Source of the DNA: Gammaproteobacteria bacterium
GTDB taxonomy: Bacteria > Pseudomonadota > Gammaproteobacteria > Chromatiales > Chromatiaceae
DNA length: 51,371 bases
Direction: 5' to 3'
Assembly: GCA_024227135.1 (NCBI GenBank)
Contig: JAAELC010000130.1
Coordinates: 1-51,371 of the forward strand
In this document: positions 35,765 to 44,326 of the stretch, piece after piece
Layout: every line of letters starts with the position of its first letter
Numbering within the stretch: the first letter of the stretch is position 1
Program-made: the position numbers and the translations under genes
Notes under the pieces: model-generated
What the model was told of the DNA's origin: nothing
The model's database searches: none
The model's input: only the letters and a program-made list of their open reading frames with translations

Positions 35765-36088
35765 ATGAAAGAGACAATCAAAGACCACTACGCCTTCCTG
35801 GGAGTTTCAAGACGTGCCAGTGCCAAAGAGATAAAGATGGCATATCACAAGAAAGCCAGGGAGTATCATCCGGATGTCAGCAACCGGTGCGATGCTGACG
35901 AGATGTTTTCTCAGTTGAACAAGGCGTATTCAGTACTGAAAGACAAGAAAAAACGTGCAGAATACAATCTCGAACTCATGGCCGACATCTTTCAGGAACA
36001 GGTCGTCGATCCTGCCAAGCAGCGATGCACCCGTTACGGATACAGTTCGGCCATATCCGATGACGATTGGGGACTGAGGGTCGGTTGA
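35765..36088 (+). CDS. short J-domain (DnaJ-like) co-chaperone
   Basis: A 107-residue protein. Residues 8-72 are a complete J domain (DHYAFLGVSRRASAKEIKMA, then YHPDVS with HPD near 35-37, then FSQLNKAYSVLKDKKKRAEY). The HPD stimulates the ATPase of an Hsp70. The Gly/Phe region, zinc fingers and peptide-binding domains of DnaJ are missing; the 35-residue tail is unlike known J-proteins. A GAGGTGA site precedes the ATG. It stands alone with 600-700 bp of empty sequence on either side, so its client is unknown. Confidence 0.88.
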   Translation: MKETIKDHYAFLGVSRRASAKEIKMAYHKKAREYHPDVSNRCDADEMFSQLNKAYSVLKDKKKRAEYNLELMADIFQEQVVDPAKQRCTRYGYSSAISDDDWGLRVG

Positions 36089-36795
36089 GTTGCCATTCAG
36101 AGCGGCTTGGATATCAAATACGAAAAAAAGCCAGGCAGCCTGATTCGACAGGGACGCCTCATAGCGGGCCGTTCGCCCACGGCCGCCATCCTGCCACTTA
36201 CTGGGTGAGTCCGCTTCCCAGCTGAGAACTCCTGCAGCTTTGTCCGCGCTTCGGTATCTGAATTTCTGAAGTCACCAAAATAACTCTGCCTGGGTTATGG
36301 GGCTGAAGGCTGCTGGAATAAACATACCCCCATCCAGCTCGTCTTTTTTATCAGGTGACTCGGGTCTTCCCAGAGTCTCGCCCTCAGGGTTGGGATGCAA
36401 ATCTGTTCCAGAGAGCTTTTTCCGCGTCGTGGAAAAGGTTGCATGGTATTGCTGTGCACCCCTGTTCAGGCCCTGAATCTGAACCAGAATCCAGCCAGTT
36501 ACTGAGTATTTATTGTTTTCAGTGGCCTGAAGAGGTCTCGGTGTCATTTAATTTGCACTCCAGATGACGGGCACCACGTCACTGGTCTATTGATGCAGAA
36601 TCAGTAATCTGCTCTTCGATCGGGGCAATCCAAACAGGTCTTTTCAATACCTGGACTGAGGATCCCTGGAATGGGAACCTCAAGAATTCTCTGTTTTTAC
36701 CGATATATGGAAGCTGTAGGAAGCCTGATATCCACCGGAATCAAACCGGCGGATATCTATATCGGGCAGGATTGGATAACTCAAGGTCTCTGGAA
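36089..36795. other. intergenic region without a recognised gene
   Basis: About 700 bp. A minus-strand open frame at 36272-36547 has no ribosome site or motif and appears to be chance. I see no repeat shared with the rest of the window. Confidence 0.4.
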
Positions 36796-37674
36796 ATGAA
36801 TCACCCCCTACTGTTATTGAAATTGACTTTGATGGCCGGATTATTGCTTGGACAGACCGTCCTGGCCCAGACTATCCCTGTCTACTCACTGGCTGAAGCC
36901 CCCGCCGTCGACGGGGAGAATGGCGACTGGAGCAACGTACCCGTTACGACGGTACTGCTGAGGAAAACTAAATTTGATGGTGTGACCGCAGTACAAAGTG
37001 TCGCGGTGAGAGGTGGTACTTTTGGAGACCGGATGTATATCCTGATCGAGTGGAAGGATCTCTCAGAGAATACCGTGCACAAACCCTGGATATGGGATGA
37101 AGGTAATAGCAAATACCTGATGGGTCCCCAGAGGGAAGACCGGTTTGCTATCCAATTCTCCAGGGAAGACGCTTACACCACGGATTGGAGATCGGGAAAC
37201 GCATTTACAGCCGATACCTGGCATTGGAAGGCCTCACGCTCAAACCCCCACGGGCTGGCTCATGACAAGAGCCTCGTTGTCAGTCGTGACAAACTATTGA
37301 GGGCCTACAAATTGCAGTTACCGGATGGTGGCCACGCCTATATATCCCGACCCAGCGATGCTGGTGATAAACTCTATAAAACAAAACGGTACCGGAGTTT
37401 AGAACAGCCAATGATGTTGAAGTATGTGTTGACTGAATCACCCGAAGGGTCTGTGGCAGATGTCAGCGCGAAGGGGGTCTGGTCAGATGGAAAGTGGCGT
37501 CTGGAGTTAAGCAGAAAGCTGAACACGGGTAACGATGATGATGTGTCTTTTCCTCTGGACCGGGGGGAAGTGAAGGGGGGGATTGCCGTATTTGATCGAT
37601 CTGAAAATGATGATCACGCCATTTCTGAAACTCTGGTCTTTGATTTTCTGTATCAGCCCTGGCAGTCGGATTGA
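36796..37674 (+). CDS. periplasmic haem-binding protein, ethylbenzene-dehydrogenase gamma-like (EB_dh)
   Basis: A 292-residue exported protein. A clear signal peptide (LLLLKLTLMAGLLLGQTVLA) is followed by a beta-rich domain of the EB_dh type, the haem-b-binding fold of ethylbenzene/DMSO dehydrogenase gamma subunits and related cytochromes. Recognisable blocks are EDRFAIQFSRED, FTADTWHWKASRSNPHGLAHD and GIAVFDRSENDDHAISE. There is no CxxCH, so haem would be non-covalent. I chose the ATG at 36796; a TTG at 36772 is also open. It overlaps the start of the GGDEF-EAL gene (TTGA), implying a shared function, perhaps as its redox or ligand sensor. No molybdenum enzyme is nearby. Confidence 0.72.
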   Translation: MNHPLLLLKLTLMAGLLLGQTVLAQTIPVYSLAEAPAVDGENGDWSNVPVTTVLLRKTKFDGVTAVQSVAVRGGTFGDRMYILIEWKDLSENTVHKPWIWDEGNSKYLMGPQREDRFAIQFSREDAYTTDWRSGNAFTADTWHWKASRSNPHGLAHDKSLVVSRDKLLRAYKLQLPDGGHAYISRPSDAGDKLYKTKRYRSLEQPMMLKYVLTESPEGSVADVSAKGVWSDGKWRLELSRKLNTGNDDDVSFPLDRGEVKGGIAVFDRSENDDHAISETLVFDFLYQPWQSD

Positions 37675-40004
37675 TCCGAATTTCATCAGCTGTGGAAAGC
37701 AAACCAACAGAAAGTAACACTGTCACTGCCAGAAGGAAGTTGCCCGGAATTCATCGGTTGATGGTGGCGGGCATCCTGATGATTGCAGCCGGGGGGGTCT
37801 CGGTCACCCAATATCTTTCACACGGTATTGAAAAGAACATCGTCCATAACGAGGCGGTTCTGAAACGGTATGAGAGCACGGAAGCTGAGGCATTGCAGAT
37901 TTCGGATCACTTGCTACCTGCTTTTCAAGCTTTACATTCCCTGGATGTAACCGTTAATCGTCATGTCTCAGAATTCGAACTGCATGTCCTGGATGCTGAT
38001 CGGGATCGGGTGCTGCTGGTTGGAAGCCTTTCCGATCTGGAAAGCTCGCTGGAGAGGTTTCCAGCAGGTTTTCAAAACATTAAAACAATCGATCGGGAGC
38101 GCCTTGAAGAGATAGTGGGTGTTTTCGTGGATATCACCTACGAGGCGTTGGAGATCCGCAGCCCCAACAAGCAGCTCCAACTGATATCGGATTCGGAGGA
38201 TGTATTTACGGAGTTTCGAGTGCAACTGGATGACATTAGAAAAAAGCTCGACACTACTGTCAGTCAGCGGGGTGAGGAGATAGTTCGGGATTTACAGAAC
38301 GCTCGGGCGAGCGTATCCCAACAGCAAAAGATGCTGGATCGCCTGCAGAAACTGTTCAACTGGGGTTTGTCGTTACTCATTCTGTTTATCCTGTTGATAA
38401 CTATTATGTTGTTCCGCAGCCTGCATCATCGCCTGGACAAGGTGGCAGGATACGCTCATGCCATTGCTGATGGAAAGTATGCTGCCGCTATCGATTTTGA
38501 ATCACCGGACAAAATCGGCGACATGGCAGAATCGGTCAGTCATATGGGCAGCAGCATGGCTGAGCTGGTGGCGGAGTTGCGGGTCAAGGCGGCGAAGGAA
38601 GAACGATCGGCATTGGCAGCCAGGAAGCTGGCCTATTTCGATTCGCTTACCGGACTGCCCAATCGTCAGAATTTTATCGAGAAACTGGAAGCTGCCATCG
38701 ATAAATCCCGTCATACCAAAGAGAAAATTGCCGTCGCCTATTTGGACCTGGATGGGTTTAAAAAAGTAAACGATTCCTATGGTCACAGTACCGGAGATCA
38801 ACTGCTTTGTGCCGTTGCCGACCGTCTCTCCCACAGCGTGCGTGATGACGATGCCATTGCCCGAAGTGCCGATGAACCACCGGCACTGATGCCGTCCCGA
38901 TTGGGGGGAGATGAATTCACGTTTCTGATCAACCGGATTCATGATCGGGATGGGGCTGAAAGAATAGCACGCCGAATTCTCTCTACGCTGGCCAAGCCTT
39001 ATCAGCTTGCCGACCGCGAAGTCACCATTACACCCAGCATGGGGGTCGCTGTATATCCTGATGATGGTACCACGGTGAGCCTGTTGCTGAAGAACTCAGA
39101 TATGGCGATGTACCAGGCCAAAGAAAGCGGGCGAAACACGATCAGGTTGTTTAATGCGGATATTGGTGAGCGGCAAGTCAATAGAATCAGTCTGGAACGG
39201 GACCTTGCCAAAGCGCTGGAGCGTGATGAACTGAGTATTCATTATCAACCGAAAATTGACTTGAGTTCCCGTCGGCTCATCGGGGGTGAGGCATTGCTTC
39301 GCTGGCAACATCCTTGCCGCGGTATGGTCTCTCCTGCAGACTTTATACCCCTGGCAGAAGAAAGTGGCATGATCGTACCTATAGGGGGCTGGGTGTTGCA
39401 GCAGGTATGCGGTCAGCTTGCTCAATGGCGGGCCGAAAATCTCCATCCGGTACCCATAGCCATTAATGTGTCGGCTAAACAGTTTCTGCAGGGAGATTTA
39501 CTTTCCATTGTCAGCGATTGTATACGGGTGGCGGGTATCCACGCGGATCAGATCGAGCTGGAGCTGACCGAGAGTATCTTGATGTATGATACGAAACTCG
39601 CGGTAGATATCTTGAGCAAACTGAAAGGAATCGGGGTTAAAACCAGCCTTGATGACTTTGGTACCGGCTATTCTTCCCTCAGTTATTTGAAGTTGTTTCC
39701 CCTGAGCACCTTGAAGATCGATCATTCATTTGTGCGCGATATAGAGACCGATGCTGATGATGCTGCCATCGTCAAAGCAATACTCGCATTGTCAGAATCC
39801 CTGGGTCTCCGGGTAATAGCAGAAGGTGTTGAGAGCGAGTCCCAAGCTGATTTTCTAAGTAAACACGGATGCCAGGAAGCCCAGGGGTATCTGTTCGGCA
39901 GACCGGTACCCGTGGAAGCATTCACTGGAATTCTAAGGTGTGGCTCCCATCTGTCTGACATCTGTGAAACAGAAAGCAAAGAATTAACTTTTCAGGCCCG
40001 GTAA
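37671..40004 (+). CDS. membrane-anchored GGDEF-EAL cyclic-di-GMP protein
   Basis: A 777-residue protein with two membrane helices (about 31-50 and 235-255) bordering a periplasmic helical sensor, then HAMP, a GGDEF domain (LGGDEF near 411) and an EAL domain (GEALLRW near 538). The cyclase motif is intact but there is no RxxD inhibitory site before it, and a short insertion (RSADEPPALMPS) precedes GGDEF. The phosphodiesterase residues are intact: EAL, NVSAKQF, ELTES, DDFGTGYSS, LKIDHSFV, AEGVES and QGYLFGRP. It could make or degrade c-di-GMP. The start is TTG at 37671 overlapping the previous stop, or GTG at 37692. The periplasmic domain may contact the haem protein encoded upstream. Confidence 0.93.
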   Translation: MIRISSAVESKPTESNTVTARRKLPGIHRLMVAGILMIAAGGVSVTQYLSHGIEKNIVHNEAVLKRYESTEAEALQISDHLLPAFQALHSLDVTVNRHVSEFELHVLDADRDRVLLVGSLSDLESSLERFPAGFQNIKTIDRERLEEIVGVFVDITYEALEIRSPNKQLQLISDSEDVFTEFRVQLDDIRKKLDTTVSQRGEEIVRDLQNARASVSQQQKMLDRLQKLFNWGLSLLILFILLITIMLFRSLHHRLDKVAGYAHAIADGKYAAAIDFESPDKIGDMAESVSHMGSSMAELVAELRVKAAKEERSALAARKLAYFDSLTGLPNRQNFIEKLEAAIDKSRHTKEKIAVAYLDLDGFKKVNDSYGHSTGDQLLCAVADRLSHSVRDDDAIARSADEPPALMPSRLGGDEFTFLINRIHDRDGAERIARRILSTLAKPYQLADREVTITPSMGVAVYPDDGTTVSLLLKNSDMAMYQAKESGRNTIRLFNADIGERQVNRISLERDLAKALERDELSIHYQPKIDLSSRRLIGGEALLRWQHPCRGMVSPADFIPLAEESGMIVPIGGWVLQQVCGQLAQWRAENLHPVPIAINVSAKQFLQGDLLSIVSDCIRVAGIHADQIELELTESILMYDTKLAVDILSKLKGIGVKTSLDDFGTGYSSLSYLKLFPLSTLKIDHSFVRDIETDADDAAIVKAILALSESLGLRVIAEGVESESQADFLSKHGCQEAQGYLFGRPVPVEAFTGILRCGSHLSDICETESKELTFQAR

Positions 40005-40015
40005 ATATACTCAGT

Positions 40016-40038
40016 AGCCCCGTTCTCTCATCGGGGTT
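40016..40038 (+). terminator. probable terminator after the GGDEF-EAL gene
   Basis: AGCCCCG (40016-40022) and CGGGGTT (40032-40038) form a stem with a 9-base loop 12 bp after the stop. Only two T residues follow, so its efficiency is uncertain. Confidence 0.45.
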
Positions 40039-40052
40039 CCTAGCCATCGATA

Positions 40053-40269
40053 TAAGGGCCGCGGAAAAAATGAATCATTCCATCCTGCTGGTCTCTCACC
40101 TCAGCTATCACTACCGGCATCCTGCCTCGCGTGAATCTGGTCCATCCATGGACGTCGTCTGCGTTGCAGATTCAGTTGCATAATCAATGATATGCGCTTT
40201 CATCTGCGTCTTGAATCTGAGCTGATACCCTGCGCATTATGGGACGATACACAATTTCCGAGGCCCTAA
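40053..40269. mobile_element. dispersed repeat A, copy 2 (uninterrupted)
   Basis: A 217-bp element starting TAAGGGCCGCGGAAAAAAT and ending AATTTCCGAGGCCCTAA; the ends are inverted copies of each other. It matches the composite at 5964-6330 over almost its full length except that repeat B is absent, so it shows the empty insertion site. Non-coding. The 230 bp that follow (40270-40503) hold a TGACCGT (40402-40408)/ACGGTCA (40421-40427) inverted repeat and the promoter region of the next gene. Confidence 0.8.
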
Positions 40270-40503
40270 TCCGGTGATTTCCCGTTTTGTCGAATTGAAC
40301 GTCGGCATTGCGACATTGGGTATTCCGTCCCAATCCATACCAGGTAAATGGAGGGTTTGTGCCAGCCACAATTGACCCCGCGGGGAGTCAGCTCATTTCA
40401 GTGACCGTCACAAACCTGTCACGGTCAGTTCGTATACTTTTCCTGAAGTTTCAACAGTTACTAACTCAAATTCCACAATGAACTGGCTGTTTGGAGGCTG
40501 AAA

Positions 40504-42204
40504 ATGGGTAGGTTTGCCAGAAAACTGCGAATAGGTGAAAAGATTGGTTTCGGCTTTGGTATCGTCGGGTTTCTGTTTCTTGCAGTGATCTGGCAGTACC
40601 ATTTCACCTTGCAACAGGCTCTTCTTGACTATCGTCAACTCGACGATATTTCAGGTGCCAGAAAATCCCAGGCGCTGGCTATCGAGATCGACATGCTCGA
40701 AGCACAGCGAGCGGAAAACCATTTTCTTGTCACCCGGGCAGAGAGTGCGGTGCGAGAGGTGGTCAGGAACCTGGAGCAGGCTCGTGAGAACGCGGTGGTG
40801 ATGGCAGCCATCGATGAACCGGCGGCTCAGGTGGCAGAAAAAATGTCCCGGTTGATGAACGACTATGGTGAGCGATTCCAGAATGTGGTTGATGCCTGGA
40901 GAATCAAGGGGCTGGATCATAACTCGGGTCTCCAGGGTGCATTCAGAGATACCGTCCATGAGTTGGAGGAGATGGCGGGGCGACTCGAAGTTGACAGGCT
41001 ATCTCTGATTTTGTTGCAGATAAGGCGTAGTGAGAAGGATCTTGGGCTGCGACGTGAGCCCCTGTACCGGGACAGGGTGCATCAATTGATAGAGTCATTT
41101 GAAGATGAGGTTGCCTCTTCGGATATTTCTCAGGGTTTAAGAGCAAGGCTTTTAAATGAAATCGAGACCTACCGGGAGACATTTGGCATTTTTGCGGCGG
41201 AAATACTGGCCAGCGAAAATAAACATGATGGTAAAGGGCCATTCAGGGAAGCGGCGCATCGCATCGAAAATCTACTTAATACCCATTATGTACCGGAACT
41301 TGGGAAGAATCTGCTTCAATTAAGGCGCAGAGAAAAGGATTATCTGCTCAGGGGTGATCTGGAGTATGTAGACATGGCCATCAGGGAGCTTGGCATCATC
41401 AGAAATCAAGTCGAGATATCTCAAGTGTCCACCGATGACAAGGAGTATTTTCTCGATTTACTGGAAAACTATCGCCGGGATTTTCTAGCGCTGGTGGAAC
41501 AGAATGCCCGTATTACCAGACTCAGCAACGAGATGCGACTGGCGGTGACTGAGATCGAGGGACTGGTTCGGGACAATGTGGTCAATGCCAACCATGTCAT
41601 GAAGAGAATGCGATTGGATATCGACACGTCCACCAGCAGTGATGAACGGCTCATGTTGTGGATTGTTGCTATTGGGACTGCGCTCGGTGTGTTTCTGGCG
41701 ATTGGTATCACCCTGCAGATCATTGGACCTCTGAGAGAGATGGCGGACCTGCTCGATCATCTGGCTTCAGAGGAGACGGCAGATCGCATACCCTTTCATC
41801 CTGGTGGTCGGGATGAGGTCAACGCCATGGCGGGTTCGGTCAACGCCATGGCGGATCACAAGTCCGGATTCATCGCCTGGTGGAAAGCATCCATGGGAGA
41901 ATCGGATGCCATCAGTCGGCTGGAGGCGTTGCTGGGTAGCCCATCTTTCCATGCTGAGGCGTGTAAGCCGGTGGTTGCTGAGATCAAGGATTCGATCGAG
42001 GCAAGACAGGCTCTGCTGTCAGAGCAGTATCACAAGGTACATCGTCTCAATGGGCAGATTGTCAAGAGAGCCGATGAACTGCTCGACGATATCCCTTCGG
42101 GTTCCTCTCAAACAGCACTGAATGGAATCTATTATGCTGCCAGATCGGTGCAGACTGTATTGGAGATGGCCGCCTACCCGGATCAGGAAACTAAGAATGG
42201 ATAA
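40504..42204 (+). CDS. HBM-type membrane sensor with HAMP but no output domain
   Basis: A 566-residue protein built like the front of a chemoreceptor. It has a first membrane helix (about 15-37), a long periplasmic helical sensor (about 40-378) with two clear LRRxEKDxxLR motifs (QIRRSEKDLGLR, QLRRREKDYLLR) plus a degenerate one (AQRAENHFLVTR), a second helix (about 382-405) and a HAMP-like segment. The last 110 residues are helical and end in NGIYYAARSVQTVLEMAAYP. They contain no chemoreceptor signalling tip, kinase, GGDEF or receiver. GGAGG precedes the ATG. It may signal through an unknown partner or be a truncated receptor. The TAA stop is 2 bp before a repeat B palindrome. Confidence 0.82.
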   Translation: MGRFARKLRIGEKIGFGFGIVGFLFLAVIWQYHFTLQQALLDYRQLDDISGARKSQALAIEIDMLEAQRAENHFLVTRAESAVREVVRNLEQARENAVVMAAIDEPAAQVAEKMSRLMNDYGERFQNVVDAWRIKGLDHNSGLQGAFRDTVHELEEMAGRLEVDRLSLILLQIRRSEKDLGLRREPLYRDRVHQLIESFEDEVASSDISQGLRARLLNEIETYRETFGIFAAEILASENKHDGKGPFREAAHRIENLLNTHYVPELGKNLLQLRRREKDYLLRGDLEYVDMAIRELGIIRNQVEISQVSTDDKEYFLDLLENYRRDFLALVEQNARITRLSNEMRLAVTEIEGLVRDNVVNANHVMKRMRLDIDTSTSSDERLMLWIVAIGTALGVFLAIGITLQIIGPLREMADLLDHLASEETADRIPFHPGGRDEVNAMAGSVNAMADHKSGFIAWWKASMGESDAISRLEALLGSPSFHAEACKPVVAEIKDSIEARQALLSEQYHKVHRLNGQIVKRADELLDDIPSGSSQTALNGIYYAARSVQTVLEMAAYPDQETKNG

Positions 42205-42206
42205 TC

Positions 42207-42256
42207 GTAACTGCTCACTCCCCAGGGATTGTCTCCCATGGGTGGTGAGCAGTTAC
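42207..42256. repeat. minimal repeat B: perfect inverted ends with short centre
   Basis: GTAACTGCTCAC (42207-42218) and GTGAGCAGTTAC (42245-42256) are perfect inverted copies around 26 bases. They match the ends of the larger repeat B copies, so this is probably an internally deleted element. It starts two bases after the sensor gene's stop and could act as its terminator hairpin. Confidence 0.7.
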
Positions 42257-42336
42257 ATTGGCGGTATGAATTCTGGAAAGAAACCACCAGGGTTTTCGGT
42301 TGTAACATCACAGTTGATTTCGATATCACAAGGCAA

Positions 42337-42789
42337 CTACTTGATGCCTTTCTCCATGAAGAAATCCCGATACTCGTAATCCACCTCATTGATATGGTGA
42401 TAAAGCCAGCCCCAGAGCATGTCTGTCAGTTTTCCCTTGAACTTGATGTTGCGACTGTTTATCTGGGATTGTACTTCAGCGAGTTGTTTTGCAAATTTTT
42501 CATGAAGAACCTTGTGTGCCGCATAATCCGGATAGGCATGAACCCGCATTAACTCTTCTTCCTCCCGAAAATGGGTTGCCACGAAACGACTGATGCGACT
42601 GAATAGAGCATCCACCTGCCTCCAATCCTTGTTTTCGGGTTCCCGGGTCGCAAGTTCCTCCACCAGTTGACTGAACTCAACGGCATAGCTGGCCAGTCGT
42701 AGATGTTGTTTGTTGAATTCGGAAATTCCGACATTTTTCAGCAGGCAGTGTTCGCTGTTTTGAACATCTGAGCCTTTAAGTCCGAACAT
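42337..42789 (-). CDS. bacteriohemerythrin
   Basis: A 150-residue hemerythrin. The di-iron ligands are visible: H in FNKQHLRL, H-x3-E in HFREEEEL, H-x3-H in HKVLHEKF, and H-x4-D in HHINEVDYE. It binds O2 reversibly, and in related bacteria supplies oxygen to oxidases or acts as a sensor. The N-terminus has about 20 extra residues compared with minimal hemerythrins. It is convergent with the sensor gene and divergent from the oxidase-associated genes at 43010, where an oxygen-handling role would make sense. Confidence 0.93.
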   Translation of the reverse strand: MFGLKGSDVQNSEHCLLKNVGISEFNKQHLRLASYAVEFSQLVEELATREPENKDWRQVDALFSRISRFVATHFREEEELMRVHAYPDYAAHKVLHEKFAKQLAEVQSQINSRNIKFKGKLTDMLWGWLYHHINEVDYEYRDFFMEKGIK

Positions 42790-43009
42790 GTGTTTTTTCT
42801 CCCGGTTGGTGGTCTGTGGAACTGATTGGAGAGCTTATAGCATATCCCGGCAGGCGCTGCTTTGATCTTGGCAAAGTGGAGTGGATGAGTGTCGTTGTGG
42901 AATAGCCATAGCATGTGCCAGCGGAATTCTGGATAATGACCCCTGCCGTCTGGCCTCGGTGATTTTGGTGCTGGTGCGTGCCAATAGAACAGGATTGATA
43001 CTGCAAGAT

Positions 43010-43354
43010 ATGTCTGCAATCTGGTTTGGAACAGCGTTTTTGATACTGGTGTCTGGTACTGGCCTCTTTTCGGCTGGTAGTTTCGCCGAATCCCAGGAAC
43101 TGAACAGGGTTAAAGTGCCTGTTTCTTCCGTTGTGAAGGAAGAAGCGGAGAGTGGAAAAGGGGGGCAGATCCAGGTTGAACCGGGGGATACCCTGAAGTC
43201 GAATTTACCCACATCTGCAACGTTTACATCACCCCCACCGAAAAAGCGGGATCTCACAGGTTTTTGGGTGATCGGTGCAATTATCAATATCGTGGTACTG
43301 TCAGTCTTTGGAGTCTGGGCTGTTCGCCAATGGAAAAAGACAGGAAAACGGTAA
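43010..43354 (+). CDS. small exported membrane-anchored protein, unknown function
   Basis: A 114-residue protein: an N-terminal signal-like helix (WFGTAFLILVSGTGLFSAGS), a short periplasmic linker rich in Glu, Pro and Lys, and a C-terminal membrane helix (FWVIGAIINIVVLSVFGVWA) with a basic tail. I recognise no domain. I chose the ATG at 43010 because it gives a signal peptide; an upstream ATG at 42881 adds a Cys-rich prefix with no such features. It lies 16 bp before the DUF420 gene, so a role in oxidase assembly is a reasonable guess. Confidence 0.6.
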   Translation: MSAIWFGTAFLILVSGTGLFSAGSFAESQELNRVKVPVSSVVKEEAESGKGGQIQVEPGDTLKSNLPTSATFTSPPPKKRDLTGFWVIGAIINIVVLSVFGVWAVRQWKKTGKR

Positions 43355-43370
43355 CGCTTCGAATCGAACC

Positions 43371-43796
43371 ATGGACATAGTTTCCTATTTGCCTTCACTT
43401 CAGGCCGGCCTGAATTTTGTGGCAGCCGGTCTGATTGTGGCAGCCTACCTTTTTATACGCAGACAGAACATCCATGCCCATAAGGTCTGTATGGTCGCTG
43501 CCCTCGTAGTATCGTCCCTGTTTCTAACCTCCTATCTTTATTATCACAATCAAGTAGGTTACGCGCCCTTCAGAGGAGAAGGGCTGGTTCGACCTCTGTA
43601 TTTCACCATTCTTTTTACCCACGTCCTGCTGGCGATAGTGATTGTGCCCATGATTCTGGTCACAGTAGGCGCAGCCGTAATGAACAAGGTGCAATTACAC
43701 CAGCGCCTGACTCGCTGGACTCTGCCGTTGTGGCTGTACGTCTCCGTAACTGGAGTGTTGATCTATTTGTTCGGGTTTCACTTATACCCGCCCTGA
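43371..43796 (+). CDS. DUF420 membrane protein (oxidase-assembly type, CtaM-like)
   Basis: A 141-residue integral membrane protein with four helices. It matches the DUF420 family: LQAGLNFVAAGLIVAAYLFI, IHAHKVCMVAAL, the conserved TSYLYYH, and PLYFTILFTHVLLA followed by HQRLTRWTLPLWLYVSVTGV. Several His and Tyr are conserved and may bind metal. In some bacteria this family (CtaM) is needed to build haem-copper oxidases. The ATG at 43371 follows the previous gene by 16 bp. Its location in a block with subunit I, Sco and CyoE supports that role. Confidence 0.83.
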   Translation: MDIVSYLPSLQAGLNFVAAGLIVAAYLFIRRQNIHAHKVCMVAALVVSSLFLTSYLYYHNQVGYAPFRGEGLVRPLYFTILFTHVLLAIVIVPMILVTVGAAVMNKVQLHQRLTRWTLPLWLYVSVTGVLIYLFGFHLYPP

Positions 43797-43821
43797 GCAA
43801 GTGTGTCACCTGTAAGAGGGT

Positions 43822-43846
43822 GGCTTTGCAGGCAAGGCCGGTCTTT
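43822..43846 (+). terminator. possible terminator after the DUF420 gene
   Basis: GGCTTTG (43822-43828) pairs with CAAGGCC (43833-43839, one wobble), followed by GGTCTTTTA. The stem is short and the T-run modest. Confidence 0.35.
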
Positions 43847-43956
43847 TACCAAACAAATTCAGCTCCGCCTTTGATGGGGTGGGAAAGCCTGTTGGCGGAG
43901 GCTGGCCGTTTAAACGTTGAAAAACAGATTTAATACCAGAGGGTGGAGGCTAAAAC

Positions 43957-44154
43957 ATGCTGAGTGCTGTCATTTACACCGTTGCCGGGTTGGTTCTTTA
44001 CTTCCTGGCGGACTGGGTACTCAATCAAATAGAAGTCAGGCGCGGACAACGATTTGAAAACCGGTCCGTGGTTTTTTTCGTCATCATACTGGTGCTGGCG
44101 ATGGTGGTATTCAATTTGATCCAGTATCTCATGGAGGGCCGAATCGGATTGTAA
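43957..44154 (+). CDS. small two-helix membrane protein, unknown function
   Basis: A 65-residue protein: one helix (SAVIYTVAGLVLYFLADWVL), a charged turn (NQIEVRRGQRFENR), and a second helix (VVFFVIILVLAMVVFNLIQYL). GGTGGAGG just upstream of the ATG is a good ribosome site. No family is recognised. It follows the DUF420 gene and faces the divergent subunit I gene, so it may be a small respiratory accessory subunit. Confidence 0.6.
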   Translation: MLSAVIYTVAGLVLYFLADWVLNQIEVRRGQRFENRSVVFFVIILVLAMVVFNLIQYLMEGRIGL

Positions 44155-44182
44155 GCCAGTGTTTTTTCTCCGTGCTGTCGTG

Positions 44183-44326
44183 GTATCTACTCACGCCCCA
44201 TGGGGGGCTGGGGGCTGTTCCGGAGGATATCGTAGGGCGTCCCTGTAGACCTGGCTTTGGCATCGCGGCTAAAGACACTTCCTCCACAGGCCACCTATGG
44301 GGGGTAATCTCCAGGGGAGCAGTTAC
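44183..44326. mobile_element. dispersed repeat B, full-length copy
   Basis: A 144-bp element: left end GTATCTACTCACGCCCC, right end read inward GTAACTGCTCCCCTGG. Its interior CTGGCTTTGGCATCGCGGCT and AAAGACACTTCCTCCACAGG match the copy at 6173. Its right end supplies the TAA stop of the minus-strand subunit I gene (44323-44325). I see no clear target duplication at this copy. Confidence 0.75.

Noticed and set aside
36272-36547. 91-residue minus-strand open frame
   Set aside because: Low-complexity, no ribosome site, no matching motif; likely chance.
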